Source of the DNA: Dipteronia dyeriana
Taxonomy: Eukaryota > Streptophyta > Magnoliopsida > Sapindales > Sapindaceae
DNA length: 64,000 nt
Assembly: GCA_032871835.1 (NCBI GenBank)
Contig: CM065300.1
Span: 110,419,088-110,483,087 of the forward strand
Direction of reading: 5' to 3'
Positions 1 through 10,744 of the stretch are shown here, piece after piece. Each line of letters opens with the position of its first letter. Within the stretch, counting starts at the first letter, position 1. Below the pieces are notes generated by a model. It made no database searches. It saw only the letters and a program-made list of their open reading frames with translations, and was not told the DNA's origin. The translations under genes were made by a program, and so were the position numbers.

Positions 1-722
1 TTAGAGCTGGATCGTAATGTCCGTTATAATCCTCTAATTACATATATCCTTTAAGTACCATTGATTCTATAATGAACAATAAATCATATTTCCTCACGGA
101 ACTAGGAGAGCTCTCATATTGTCCAAGCCCCGAATCAACCTTTAAGAGAACTACCGTCTACTTCTCACAAGAAAGAGTGGATACCACTATTGTGTTAAAA
201 CCTTCCCAACCACAAGCCAAACCGCAATCCCAACATACGGAATATATTGATCAGGAAATGCATCTGACCTTATCCATGGTATATCAAAGACCACAATTTA
301 ACCTGAAGGAGTTGATAAGACACTCAGGATTAAGATCACCAACATATAGCCTTCATTAGTTGATATATATGAATCTTGCGTTAAACGGATCTTGGTGAGA
401 GATTCGTATAGATCATGGCTCAGTCCTATATGATCACATCATACAAGGTGCCTCTATTTCCATATCTCATATGAATGATTCAAGATAGAATCACCGTATA
501 TTACATAACGGACTGCAACTATAGATTAACCATAAATAAAGTACCCAACTTTATTTGCTATCTATGGACTCTTTAGATTGCACGTCTCTTACTGTATCCA
601 TCTGTATATGACACTCATATACACAATTCGAGATTACATCCGACAATCTTGGATGTTTAAATCCCTTTTATTTATTTCATAAATCCATTTACAAATTACA
701 TCTTTAGGGCATAAACCCCTAC
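1..722 (-). repeat. LTR fragment, copia family C (start of LTR, inverted)
   Basis: Read on the minus strand, this stretch matches the first ~770 bp of the solo LTR at 28166-30175. Shared blocks include the LTR head (GGGTTTATGCCCTAAAG) and the sequence around the ACTCATATACACA words. The outermost bases of the LTR head are lost at the junction near 720, where family A LTR sequence begins, so this is a truncated copy continuing left of the window. The 95-codon plus-strand frame at 72-359 lies inside the LTR and is not a gene. Confidence 0.8.
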
Positions 723-1698
723 GGATAAGTAGATAAATAATAGGAATTTATATATCTAGTCAAATTAGGAAGTATTTGATTTCCATTAGGACTCTAATTG
801 ACAATTGGTCAATTTAGGAAGTTTTTTATTTAATCACAATTTAATTATATTAAATAATTGGTTATTGAATAAATACACTATTTGAGTTGGATTAGGAGTC
901 TTGATGTAGAAAAGAATTCTTCTTTGAAAGGGATTCTTGGTCACCAAGTAAGTCCACCTTAGGAAAGGATTCTTGCCCACCAAGTAAATCCTTCTTAGGA
1001 GAGGATTTGGTCTCCTAAATTAAAAGGATGAAGAATTCAGACACTATATATATGATAGTGTAGAATTCGGCCACCCTAATCTTTGGAGAGAAAAATTTCG
1101 ACCACTTCCTTTTCTTGGAGAGAAATTTCAGGTTTCCTAATCTTAGGGAGAAATTTTTTGGCCAAGAGAGAATTTTGAGTGTAGAGAATCCAGATCTTGC
1201 TCTAGATAAATTGTTCCAGCTCTATAGATTGGTGTGTGAAAATTCGACAAAGAGGAAAAGGAAGAAAGAACATTTTGTATTCGATAGTGCATTAGTAGCC
1301 TTTACATTAAAGGTTTTATGTATAACATCGAATCTAGGTTCACATGAGTTTCAATCGAATTGATTGATAATTCACAAGTGACCTAACGTTCTTTGATTTT
1401 CTTCTTGGAGGATTATTGTGACTAACAAAGAAAGAGATTTTGTTTGTTTCCATCCCCAGGATATAATTTAAAGAAAAGGGAACCCACACTGTTAGGTGAT
1501 TCACATCCGTGATTGGGTTGGAAGATCTTGCGGATTAAATTCGACGCTTGTTCAATCATCACGATAAAAAGGTACGATACTTTTATTATACATTAATTAA
1601 TCTAAGGTTAAGGTTCTTTCTTTTAAAGGGAAATTTTTTAAATATATCAAACCCTCATTCTACGTTTTCACCATGTTTTGAACCTATTTTTCCTTACA
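723..1698 (+). repeat. LTR fragment, copia family A (3' part of LTR)
   Basis: Collinear with 13720-14787 of the solo family A LTR. It shares GGATAAGTAGATAAA, the degenerate repeated words around GGATTCTTGGTCACCAAGTAA, the CAAATTGATTGATAATTCACAAG block and an end in TTCCTTACA. The 5' half of the LTR is absent. It abuts a copia reverse-transcriptase remnant at 1699, so either a solo LTR lost its left part or two fragments were joined. Small frames at 1115-1363 and 1548-1754 fall inside LTR sequence. Confidence 0.75.
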
Positions 1699-2886
1699 GG
1701 TTTGTCAGAAATATATACATGGATCCGCCACCGGGTTTTTGGGATCAGGGGTAGTATTCAAGAAGAGTATGTCTCCTTCAAAAATCTCTCTAAGGTCTTA
1801 AGCGGTCTCCTCAGACATGGTTTCGTTGTTTCAATGATGTGGTTATAGCTTTGGGATTTGTTCGTTGTCACTCAGATCATACATGCTTCATTCGTCACCA
1901 TCTTCAAGGTCAATGCATTATCATCTAAGTTTCTGTTGATGACATCATTATTACTGGAGATGATGCTCCTGGTATTGTCTAAATAATTTGATCTCAGGCA
2001 AAATTTTGACAGTAAGGATTTAGGCCCTCATCGTTACTTCCTTGCCATTAAGGTTGTCCAATCTAGCTGGGACATTTCCCCATCCCAACAAAAGCATTCT
2101 CTTCATCTTCTTCAGGATACATGTATGCTTGGGTGTAGGCCTGCCTCTACTCCTATAGACCATAATCTTAAGCTGTCAGCAGAGTCAGGGGAATTATTAC
2201 CAGATCCATCAGTGTATCAGCATCTTGTGGGTCGTCTTATATATTTGATGACTACAAAACAAGATCTTACGTTTACAGTTAGTGTTGCGAGCCAGTTTAT
2301 GCACTCGCCTCATACCTTCTATTTGGATGTTGTTTATCACATTCTACGGTACCTCATGACTTGACTGGGTCATGGCCTTTTCTATGTGATAGATGGACAA
2401 TCAGACCTCTCATACTTTATGGATATTGATTATACAAGGTGGAAGAGTGATAGGCACTCTACTTCTGGTTTATGCACCTTTTATGGCAGTCATATCATAT
2501 CATGGAAAAGTAAGAAAGAAACAGCCGTCTCAAGATCTTCTGCCGAGGCCGAGTACCGTCCCGTGGCTTAAGGCACATGAGAGCTTCTTTGGCTTCATTC
2601 TCTTTAGGCTGAGTTATGTTGCTTAGTAAAAGAATCGTCTGTATTTGTTTGTGATAATAAGTCTATTAATATGTTATCCTCTGATTCAGTCCTTCCTGAG
2701 AGAACAAAACATATAGAAGTTGATATTCACTTTATTCGGGAAAAAGTACGCTCTAGAGTTATCATACCAAGCTATGTTTCGTCCTCTAATCAGGCAGCTG
2801 ATATGTTCACTAAATCTGTTGGTCCATCATTACTACAGTCATCTCTTGTCAAGCTGGGGTTTGTTGACATCTTTGCCCTAACTTGA
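1699..2886 (+). pseudogene. Copia pol remnant (RT and RNase H), element F
   Basis: Conceptual translation in shifting frames gives the RT segment with IYMDPPPGF (1713-1740), a GLKRSPQTWF-like segment near 1800-1830, and a VDDI catalytic box near 1935 that is out of frame with its surroundings. RT C-terminal and RNase H segments follow: CRPASTPIDHNLKL near 2134, STSGLCTFYGSHIISWKSKK near 2463 and SRSSAEAEYRPVA near 2530. The segment ending at 2886 carries ERTKHIEVDIHFIREKV and QAADMFTK, typical of the copia RNase H tail. Gag, protease, integrase and the RT N-terminus are missing. There are several frameshifts and stops. It ends a few bases before an LTR start, as expected for a copia pol. Dead copy. 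Confidence 0.88.
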
Positions 2887-2893
2887 TTGGGAG

Positions 2894-3260
2894 TGTTGGA
2901 ATTACGAGATTCCTCCTTGATTATTTCCTTTCGTAGTTAGCCTATTTTTTGGGTCATGTTGACCAATCTATTATTTTATTTTTATTCTCCATTATTTGGA
3001 TTGATTCTCCATTATTAAGATTGATTATTATTCTTCATTAATAGGGTTGATTATAGCTATTTATACAAGGGCAATGTATATGAATAGATATGTTTTTATC
3101 TCCAGAAATTCAATTATCAAGAAATGGATACGTAATTTTGGACTATATATTATCTTGCTAGTTTATTGTCAAAATTTAAATTCAATAACTGAATGTTTGA
3201 TTTATTTTATTTTATTTTTTGGTTTCTGTACACTTTATGTTAACCAAAAATTCCCACCAG
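2894..3260 (+). repeat. 3' LTR start of copia element F (right end uncertain)
   Basis: The pol stop is followed by a polypurine tract (TTGATTGGGAG, ending 2893) and then TGTTGGAATTACGAG, a usual copia PPT/LTR junction. A TATA-like TATTTATACAAG lies near 3057, as expected for an LTR promoter. I could not find a clear CA end; homology is lost somewhere around 3230-3260. Confidence 0.55.
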
Positions 3261-4497
3261 GTGAAGAATTTCAGCTAGCACCCTCAAGACCACTACCTCG
3301 GAGGTTGCGGTCGGGGGTGGTACCTTCGGTACCTGGTTTGTACGTGTAAAAATGGCTGATAACATGACGTATTAAGGATATGTAAAGAGAATGACACTGT
3401 TTTATTATTGTAAATGAATCAAACGATACATATAAAAGCCACTCAAGATTCTCGATCTCTTGTGGTACAATGGGGGGTGGCAACTACGTGAAATGAATCA
3501 AACGTTGCATACGAAAGCAACTCAAGATTCTCAATCTCTCGTGGGTACAATGGGGTATGGCAACTTCATGCCTGTCGAGAAGTAGATAAAACGGAGGCCG
3601 TGTTCTCCTTAGAGAATTTAGGCGATAACGGAGTTTTGTTTTTGTTGGCGAATTCTCTCTTTTTTTTTTCTCTTTTTACTACGTGCTATCATACCTCCAT
3701 TTATACATGATCCAACTAGGTTTTATTCGTTATTCCCTCGCCATGATTATCTAAATCGAATCCCTCTTTATCAGGTATGATGCTACGTTTTAAATATCAT
3801 TGACTTTAGCTGATTCGAAGATATCTTGGAGGGAGATATGTTTGTTTCCTCTTTGAACTCAATCACTTGACCTGCATGTATATAGGGATTTAATGCATGT
3901 TAGAGAATAAATATTATCATGTATGTTGCCCTGGCGAGATGCCTCGTAGAGGTCATCAAAAACGGCGCTTGCTATCTTGTATGGCGAGGTACATCTACGT
4001 ACCAGTCTCGACACTAAGAGCTTGATCTAACCTTTCTGAGTCCCTTTTGGAGCTTGATATGATTGTGTTGGCGCTCTTCAGTGGTAACAGAGATTTACGA
4101 GCTTCCTTCAACCTGTTTGGATAGATTCGGTTATTCCCTTAACAAAAATGAGAGATGTTGTAGGATGAATTCGACGCTCTGAAGGTCCCTTTGTACAAGT
4201 GGAAATGGTAGCAAGCTTATGGGGAGGTCACGAGATATCTCGACCTCAGAGAGCTTCAGTCTTCCCATGCCGACCTTGCTTTGGTCTTCAATTTTGATGT
4301 AGGGAGCTTGATTTGATCACATCGAGCTTCACCTGAAGTGTTCCTAGGGTGTGGGAGACCTCGACTTGCTCCTGCGAGATCATTTGGTAGCTCGACCCCG
4401 TGAACCCTGGTACCTTACCGCATAATCCTGGATTTGGACCCTCGCTTGGATAGTGGAAAATTAGCCTTTGGTCCTTAGCCAAATTTGGCTATTAACA
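3261..4497 (-). repeat. Probable LTR-derived sequence, family unknown
   Basis: On the minus strand this begins TGTTAATAGCCAAATTTGG (from 4497), has a TATA-like ATGTATAAATGG near 3705 and a downstream A-rich leader. These are LTR-like features. No matching copy lies in the window and I could not find a TSD. No coding domain is seen; frames of 64-100 codons here look fortuitous. Confidence 0.35.
3413..3570 (+). repeat. Tandem duplication, 79 bp x 2
   Basis: Two adjacent units start at 3413 and 3492, each beginning AATGAATCAAACG and containing CTCAAGATTCTC and GTACAATGGGG. They differ at several positions, so the duplication is not recent. Confidence 0.85.
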
Positions 4498-4869
4498 CCT
4501 GATATAGAGTTCAAAAATTAAATGACACTATTTGGAGGTGACTTTTCAACACTGTCTCCATTTAAAAAACTTATGTTTAAAAGACACTTATTATGGTGAA
4601 CAGATAAAAATGCCCCCCACAGTAACCTTCTTCATTGTTTTTTTTTTGTTTTTATCAAAACCCTCTATTGATCTCCATATGGAGGTCAAACACGGCCTCC
4701 ATTGAAGGTCGATTAAGAAGAAGATAAAAAAAATGAATTTTTTTTTTGAGGTTGTTTCCTAGACTTTTAGAGTATTTTCGAGACTTTTGGTAATTTTTGA
4801 AACTTTCTGAGTAAAAATGAAATTTTCTGAGACCTTTCAATTTTGCAAAGAAAGAAGTCCTAGAAAATA

Positions 4870-5118
4870 TCATTTTTATTCAAAAAGTCTCAAACTTGCT
4901 AAAAATCTCGGAAATTTCAAAAAAGTCTCGGAAAGGCTTGAAAAAGTCTTGAACATTACCTAAAACGTCTCGGAATTACTTAAAAAGTCTCAAAATTATC
5001 TGAAAAGTCTCGGAAGAATATGAAAAGTCTTGAAAAATAAATGAAAAGTCTTAGAAATTACTTAAAACGTCTAGAAAAAGTATGAAAAGTCTCTGAAAGT
5101 ACATGAAAAGTCTCGAAT
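4870..5118 (+). repeat. Degenerate minisatellite, AAAAGTCTCGGAA-type units
   Basis: At least ten degenerate units of about 20-25 bp, each with AAAAGTCT(C/T)GGAA or AAAACGTCT, separated by short AT spacers. Reverse-complement units (GAGACTTTT-like) occur at 4745-4830, so the array changes orientation around 4865. Confidence 0.8.
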
Positions 5119-5164
5119 TTCTTGTTCCAAAATTAAAAATTTCCAATTTTTTTTTCATATTTTT

Positions 5165-5350
5165 CTTCATCGACCTCTATTGGTGATCAATTTAGACCTT
5201 CGTTAAAGGTTGATTTTGACCTCCATGGAGGTCGAATGACTTCAACCTCCATTAGAGGATGATTTCAATCCCCATTGGAGGTCGATTCCAATCCCAACTG
5301 AAGGTCGATTTCAACCTTCATTGGAGGTCTGTTCGGCCTTTATTGAAGAT
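5165..5350. repeat. Array of short palindromes (GACCTCCATTGGAGGTC)
   Basis: About eight imperfect copies of a 17-22 bp palindrome of the form GACCTCCATTGGAGGTCGA in tandem. Related copies (CTCCATATGGAGGTC, CCTCCATTGAAGGTCG) occur at 4670-4712 on the other side of the minisatellite. Each unit could form its own small hairpin. Confidence 0.8.
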
Positions 5351-5639
5351 CTGTTAAACAAACCTCTATGAAGAAGATGAAAATATAAAATTAAAAAAAC
5401 TAATAGAAATTAAAAAAGTAGAGTAAAGTAAGGGTATTTTTTGAAATCACTTACTCTGATTCCTTTTAAACATAAGTTATTAAAGTGGTGATAGTCTTGA
5501 AACACCAACTTAAAATTATGAAAAAAACTCCCTGATTATATTACCCCTAGCAATCAAAATCTGCTTAACAATTTCAATTTTAATAAGGCAGGTTAAAAAT
5601 AGTGTTATTATGCACAATATAGGCTAAGTTACATTTTTT

Positions 5640-5707
5640 TTGTCTCATTTGTTTTTTTTTTTGGGAAATATCCCATTTCCAAAGTCTCCGGAGAAGCTAA
5701 ATACTAT
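5640..5707 (+). other. Possible 3' exon fragment split by the gypsy insertion (continues 10428-10453)
   Basis: If the gypsy element and one TSD copy are removed, a T-rich tract at 5635-5665 is followed by a frame starting near 5679 that crosses the insertion point and stops at TAA around 10453, about 20 codons later. It reads like a basic protein C-terminus preceded by a polypyrimidine tract and acceptor-like CCAAAG. I do not recognise it. A short chance frame is equally possible. Confidence 0.2.
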
Positions 5708-6628
5708 TGTTGATGGTGACTTTTGGAATACGTAGGATTGCTCATGCGTCTAACAAGTTTTGCCAATTGTTAAATATGTTACGAAGAAAACAGAAAAAAA
5801 GGGAAAGCATGCTCACACAAGTTTATGTGGCAAAATCCCAAGGTGGGGACACATCCATGGTTGCAAGTTACAGAGAGAAGAATTCACTATGAAGAAAATC
5901 TTACACGCTCTATTCTTTTCCTTTTTGGTGTATCTCTCTTTCTTTTTCTTGTATAATTTTGTCTTTCTGTCTATATCTTTGTTTTATATATATATATATA
6001 TATAAATCTTTTCTACAATGAGATTATAGGTCTATTTATATGTGCATAGAACCCTAATCCTTGTTATACAAATAAGGAAAAGTGGTAGTATATATTCAGG
6101 ACATGTGACTTATTGAAGTCGCCTTTGCCTTCTTTCCTATTTCAGAGATCTTATGTATTGAATTAGAATCTTTGTGGGATTCTAGTTGAATAGCTCATTT
6201 AGGACTTATTTCCTAATTGGTGTGCAATTTTCTAGAAGAGCAGAGTTATTGCTTGATTTGGACTCTTTGATATGTAGGAGGAAATAGTAATATTTCCTTA
6301 TTGGAATGTGGTTCAAGATTCCTTATTTGAGTAAGATCATTCTTCTTCGTATTCGTTATGTCTCCCGTGCATTGATCTAACTGACCAATAATTTGATCCC
6401 GACCAGACGTCTTTTACCCCGATCGGATGGTCTTTACCCAATCAGGTTATCTCTACCCGATCGGTTAGTTTTCCAGACCATTTTAGGTAATCTAGACTAT
6501 GCCTCGAGATCATCGATTAATTTCCTTGGGTTGATCTTCCCTGACTTTTGTGACGTGGCTTATCTAATCACCGTGTTTTCAAGCGATCAAATTGACTAGC
6601 GGTACTATAAAAAAAAATCCCTATAACA
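5708..6628 (-). repeat. 3' LTR of the gypsy element
   Basis: TG...CA ends (TGTTGATGGTGAC ... CTATAACA). It matches 9516-10427 along its whole length, including the GATCGG/GACCAG-rich words and a TA microsatellite (5983-6004) that is shorter here than in the other LTR (9786-9823). Confidence 0.9.
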
Positions 6629-6641
6629 ATATCCCCTCAAA
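6629..6641 (-). other. Polypurine tract of the gypsy element
   Basis: Minus strand reads TTTGAGGGGATAT directly before the 3' LTR start (TGTTATAGGG), the expected plus-strand priming site. Confidence 0.65.
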
Positions 6642-6749
6642 TCTGTGAGATGAGCCTGATGGTTTAATGAAGGGTATTTGAATAACTTTTCCTTTGAATT
6701 TTTGATGCGTCTGATCTTATCGCTCTAACTCGATCATGTATCTCATTAA

Positions 6750-7110
6750 ATTGATCGTTTATTGTTGCTAAACTGATCAAGTACCTTATTAAACTGATCA
6801 GTCTTGGACTCCTTGATTTTTTGTTCCCTTGTAGCTGGACCGGTTGGTGTCCCAGCTCTTTTCTTAAGATGATTCCCGACTGTCTTGTGTCTTTTAAAAA
6901 AAAATGAAAAATTGATTTGGTCGGTGTCCTGATTACTCATTCGGGATAATTCCTGATCATTTTGATTCTTCAGCCAAGCTGGACCGGTCGGTGTCCCAGC
7001 TCTTTGCCTAGGATAATTCCTGACCATCTTGATTTGGTCGGTGTCTTGGCTTTTCACTCAGGATAATTCTCGATCGTCCTGAGTTTTCAGCCAAGAGGTG
7101 TTCTGGGAAT
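6750..7110 (-). repeat. Internal degenerate tandem repeat of the gypsy element
   Basis: Repeated words such as GACCGGT(T/C)GGTGTCCCAGCTCTTT, GATTTGGTCGGTGTC and AGGATAATTCC(T/C)GA recur every ~60-125 bp between the 3' LTR and the gag remnant. They create the 103-codon frame at 6746-7057, whose protein is itself repetitive and is not a recognisable domain. Confidence 0.65.
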
Positions 7111-7140
7111 TTGCCCCATTTTCACCATTTTTCCCATGTA

Positions 7141-7649
7141 AACAAGTCACCAAGGACGTCTCCTCATTTTTTTTTGTTTACAAGGGTTTGGCAATAGAAT
7201 CATTAGTGCAATACTAACACAACTGAACGTATCTCACCAGTTTTTCTTTGATAGCGTACCCGAGTGTTTATTCCTTGGTAATACCAACATCTCGGGGTGG
7301 CCAAAATGCTAACAGTACTTTATATGTGCATAGTCAGTTTGGCAGGTGCACCAGATCTCTAACATCTGACTTCTCAGCCTCTTGGGCACTTTCACTCACC
7401 ATGACAAGTGTTAGAGATACGAGTTTATCTTTGATAACAAAGATGATTCAAATATTTGAACATCGTTCTTGGCCCTATTTTTATTATTAATTAATCTACA
7501 AAATAACAATAACAAAACACCAAAAATAATTAGAAAAGCTAAAAATAAAAATCAAACTAAAAATATCTTTAACAAAAACTGAAAGCAACTAGGCTATCTT
7601 TTTCAAGAGCAATTTTTTTTTTTAAAGACTGAGTTCCGTCATCCATGAG
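7141..7649. other. Internal noncoding stretch of the gypsy element
   Basis: About 500 bp between the tandem repeats and the gag remnant. No domain is recognised on either strand. It may be the scar of the missing pol region. Confidence 0.5.
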
Positions 7650-9460
7650 CTTGTGTAGGGTTCTCAAAGGATAGTATTGACCGTCCTTTCGCTGCTGCCT
7701 CAGCTCGAGCTTTACTTCTTTTCTTTATTTCCAATCGGTTGATTGCCCTAGTAGGGATCCTTCTGCTGATTATCTGACCTTTTAAGAATTAAGTCTTTAA
7801 GGTTACCCTCACTGATGAGTGTCTCGATATGGTCTCTTAGTTGGTAGCATTTTGATGTGTCATGACTCCTTCCCTTGTGGAACCTGTAATATTTTATCAT
7901 GTTTCTTCAGGCGTAGGTTGACTGTCTGGGAAGAGATCTGACTAGCTTCTGATCTTCTATGATTGCTAGGATTTCCTCTTTTCTCTTGTTGAGGGGAGTA
8001 TAGTTATTGTACTGACCGTGGAACTTTTTGTCGTTCTGACTGTTTCTATGATTATCGACTCGAAGACCATCTTGGTTCCCTTCACACTCCTAGTGATCAC
8101 CTATTTGGTTCTTTACATAGCCGTCAACTGTTTTGGCATTCTCTCCAGGGATACCCCCGTGCATATAACTACCCCTTGAGCCAGCTCCTCTTCTTCAGCC
8201 ATTGCATAACTACCTGCCACATTCTTCAGGTCAGCGTACGTATCTGGGCACTTCCTCCTCAAATTGAAGGAAAGCCAACCCCTCTGTAGATTGTGGGTGA
8301 AAGTGGCCACCACAACTCCCTCATTGGGATTATGAATCCCTAACACTTCCTAAGAGAACCTTTTAAGGTAATCTTTTAATGCTTCAGTATTTCCTTGTTT
8401 GAGGGTGGCAATGTGCGCTATTGATTTCTTACTTTGTATGTTTCCTAAGAATTGTCTTGAAAAAATCTGGGTAAATTCTCTGAAATTCTTGATTTTTTCC
8501 TGAGGGAGCCTTCTGAACCATCTAGACCTTAAGTCCCCAAGTGTTTACAGGAACGTCAATTACAATAATGGGTCATTGTGAGCGTACTACACCATCGCAC
8601 TTCGAAAACATTTTACATGTTCTTTTGGTTATGTGTTTGATTTAAATTGCTTAACCTGAGGCATTCTAAATCTTTTCCGGAACTGGGTTTGGTTAATGCT
8701 ATTCACGAAAGGGCTTTCCGAATCATCATACGGTAAATCTTTGGACCCTTGGCGACATTCTAATGTTTATATCTTCTGGGTTAATTTCCATATCAAGATG
8801 TCTCGCTCCTTTTCTAGCTCACTATCCATTCCCGATCATTGACGGTCGATGGGCCCTTGTTTGAATCGTAGCAGAGACTTGCCCTTTTGGCGGGTTCTGT
8901 TGGGTTGTTGGTCGCTGTTATCTGACGAGCTAGATCAATCCCTCATACGAACATCTCTACAGATTTCTTCTGGCTAAATTTCCGCTTGATGCCTACCCCG
9001 TTTGCTAATTCCGTTTGCTAATTCTTTCATCTTTCCCTTAGGAACAATGCCCATTTCCACGATAATATGCTCTTTCTCTACTAGTTTTACGGGGAATGCA
9101 TGTGGTCACGTTTACTATCTCAGAACGTATCTTAGGGTCTTGGGGCACCATAGTTGTAGACAATTGATATGGCAAAGTCAGATTAACCGATGTTGTTATA
9201 TTGATTCCTTGTCTAGCGGTGTCTTCAATGACTCTCTGTAGACACTCTTGAAACTGCTGGAATGCATCTGGGGAAATCCCTAAGGGAAAATTTATAGAGG
9301 TTATCACGGCATGACCAGTTGAGGTTGAAGTCACGGAGGGCAGGCTTCCTCAACCAATGTTGGCATTTATTAGGCCAGAGTTGTTAACAACAAACAAGGT
9401 GCCAACATCATTTAGGGACTGACTCACATCTCTATTATCGGTCATGTCACCGCTTCACAA
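7650..9460 (-). pseudogene. gag: Gypsy gag pseudogene
   Basis: Read right to left. The N-terminal part at 9334-9038 is a 98-codon frame with QFQECLQRV. The central retrotransposon gag domain lies at about 8620-8113 and includes REFTQIFSRQFLGN-like and LKQGNTEALKDYLKRFS-like segments, then NLRRKCPDTYADLKNVAGSYA. The gag C-terminal segment at ~7900-7700 has FHKGRSHDTSKCYQLRDHIE, the usual signature just before protease in plant gypsy gag. Capsid proteins of this kind package element RNA into cytoplasmic particles. Frames are interrupted by several stops and frameshifts (for example just upstream of 8346), so it cannot make a full protein. No pol follows. Confidence 0.8.
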
Positions 9461-9501
9461 GTCCTTCAAGGTTAGCTTAGCAAAAGCTAGTTCATTTTTT
9501 T

Positions 9502-9513
9502 CTTCTAACGCCA
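9502..9513 (-). other. Primer-binding site of the gypsy element
   Basis: Minus strand reads TGGCGTTAGAAG two bases after the 5' LTR end. TGGCG-type starts are usual for plant gypsy PBSs. The tRNA cannot be assigned without a search. Confidence 0.55.
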
Positions 9514-9515
9514 GT

Positions 9516-9781
9516 TGTTGACGGTGATTTTTGGATTACGTAGGATTGTTCATACGTTTAACAAGTTCTGCCAATTGTTAAATATGTTATGAATAAAATA
9601 GAAAAAGAGGGAAAGCATGAACACACAAGTTACGTGGTAAAACCCCAAAGTGGGGAAACATCTACGGATGCTAGTGACGGTGAGAAGAATTCACTATGAT
9701 GAAACCGTTACAAACTGTTCTTTTCTTTTTTGGAACATCTCTCTTTCTTTTTCTTTTATAATTTTGTCTCTCTGTCTATAT

Positions 9782-9822
<41 letters not shown>

Positions 9823-10427
9823 TTTCTACAATGAGATTATGAGTTTATTTATATGTGCATTGAACCTTAATCCTTGTTATACAAATAAAGAAAAGTGGTA
9901 GTGTTTAATTAGGACATGTGACTTATTGAAGTTGAATTTGCCTTTTTTCCTATTTTGGAGATCTTGTGCATTAAATTAGAATCTTCGTAGGATTCAAGTT
10001 GAATAGCTCGTTTAGGACTTATTCCCTGATTGGTGCGTAATCTTCTAGAAGGAGTTATTGTTTGATTTGGAATCTTTTATATGTAGGAGGAAATAGTAAT
10101 ATTTCCTTATTGGAATTTGGTTCTAGATTCTTTGTTTGAGTAAGATCATTCTTCTTCGTATTCAAGTCGTAGTTTCCTTTAATGTCTCCCACTTGTTGTT
10201 CTAACTGACCAATTATTTAATCCCGACCAGACCTTTTTTGTCCCGATCGGATGGTCTTTACCTGATCGGTTAGTTTTCCTGGCCATCTTAGGTAATCTCG
10301 ACTAGACCTCAAGATTGTATATAAATTGCACTGGGTTGATCTTTCCTGACTTTTATGACGTGATATATCTAATCACCGTGTTATCAGGCGATCATACTGA
10401 CTTGTCATACTATCAAAAATTATAACA
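9516..10427 (-). repeat. 5' LTR of the gypsy element
   Basis: Partner of 5708-6628, starting TGTTGACGGTGATTTTTGG and ending TATAACA. It contains a longer TA run (9786-9823). The TSD follows at 10428. Confidence 0.9.
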
Positions 10428-10432
10428 ACTAT

Positions 10433-10744
10433 CAAGAGCAAAAGGTGGCGACAAGGCAAGATTAGTTAATTTTGAGTTTTGTTTGTTTGTTTATTCTATT
10501 AGTACATGAACATGATTAAATCACATAATTGAAATTGATATGTCAGTTTGTCTACAAAGACTATATATGAAGAAAATGACAATTGGAAATTGATATACTA
10601 GATAGTTGAATGATTTGATATGAAGATTTATTTGTAAAGTGAGGGATTTTAAACTACTGGTATACAGCCTGAGACATTGTGACTGTGTAAGAACATATGT
10701 GATATGATGCTCTTTGGAAATGTATGGAATTGAAGCCTTTTATT
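10433..10744. other. No gene seen
   Basis: AT-rich sequence between the gypsy element and the LINE tail. Apart from the possible exon end at its left edge, nothing is recognisable. Confidence 0.5.

Larger units (their letters stand above)
4507..5530. mobile_element. Non-autonomous TIR (MULE-like/foldback) element
   Basis: The ends are imperfect inverted repeats of about 75 bp. The left end carries AACTTATGTTTAAAAG at ~4568-4583 and the right end carries its reverse complement at ~5463-5478. Outside these, GGTG..TTTCAA..ACT is also shared. The flanks are CCTGATATA (4498-4506) and CCTGATTATA (5531-5540), a near-perfect direct repeat of the 9-10 bp size typical of Mutator-like elements. There is no transposase. 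The interior is built from two kinds of short repeats (listed separately). The class call rests on TIR length and TSD size and is an inference. Confidence 0.65.
5708..10427 (-). mobile_element. Complete non-autonomous Ty3/gypsy-type LTR element
   Basis: Two LTRs of about 0.92 kb (5708-6628 and 9516-10427) flank 2.9 kb of internal DNA. The TSD is exact: ACTAT at 5703-5707 and 10428-10432. The minus-strand orientation follows from a PBS-like TGGCGTTAGAAG next to the right LTR and a PPT-like TTTGAGGGGATAT next to the left LTR. The internal region encodes only a broken gag (7650-9460). No protease, RT, RNase H or integrase can be found, and there is no room for a full pol. It must have used enzymes from elsewhere. 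The LTRs differ at many positions, so the insertion is not recent. Confidence 0.9.
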
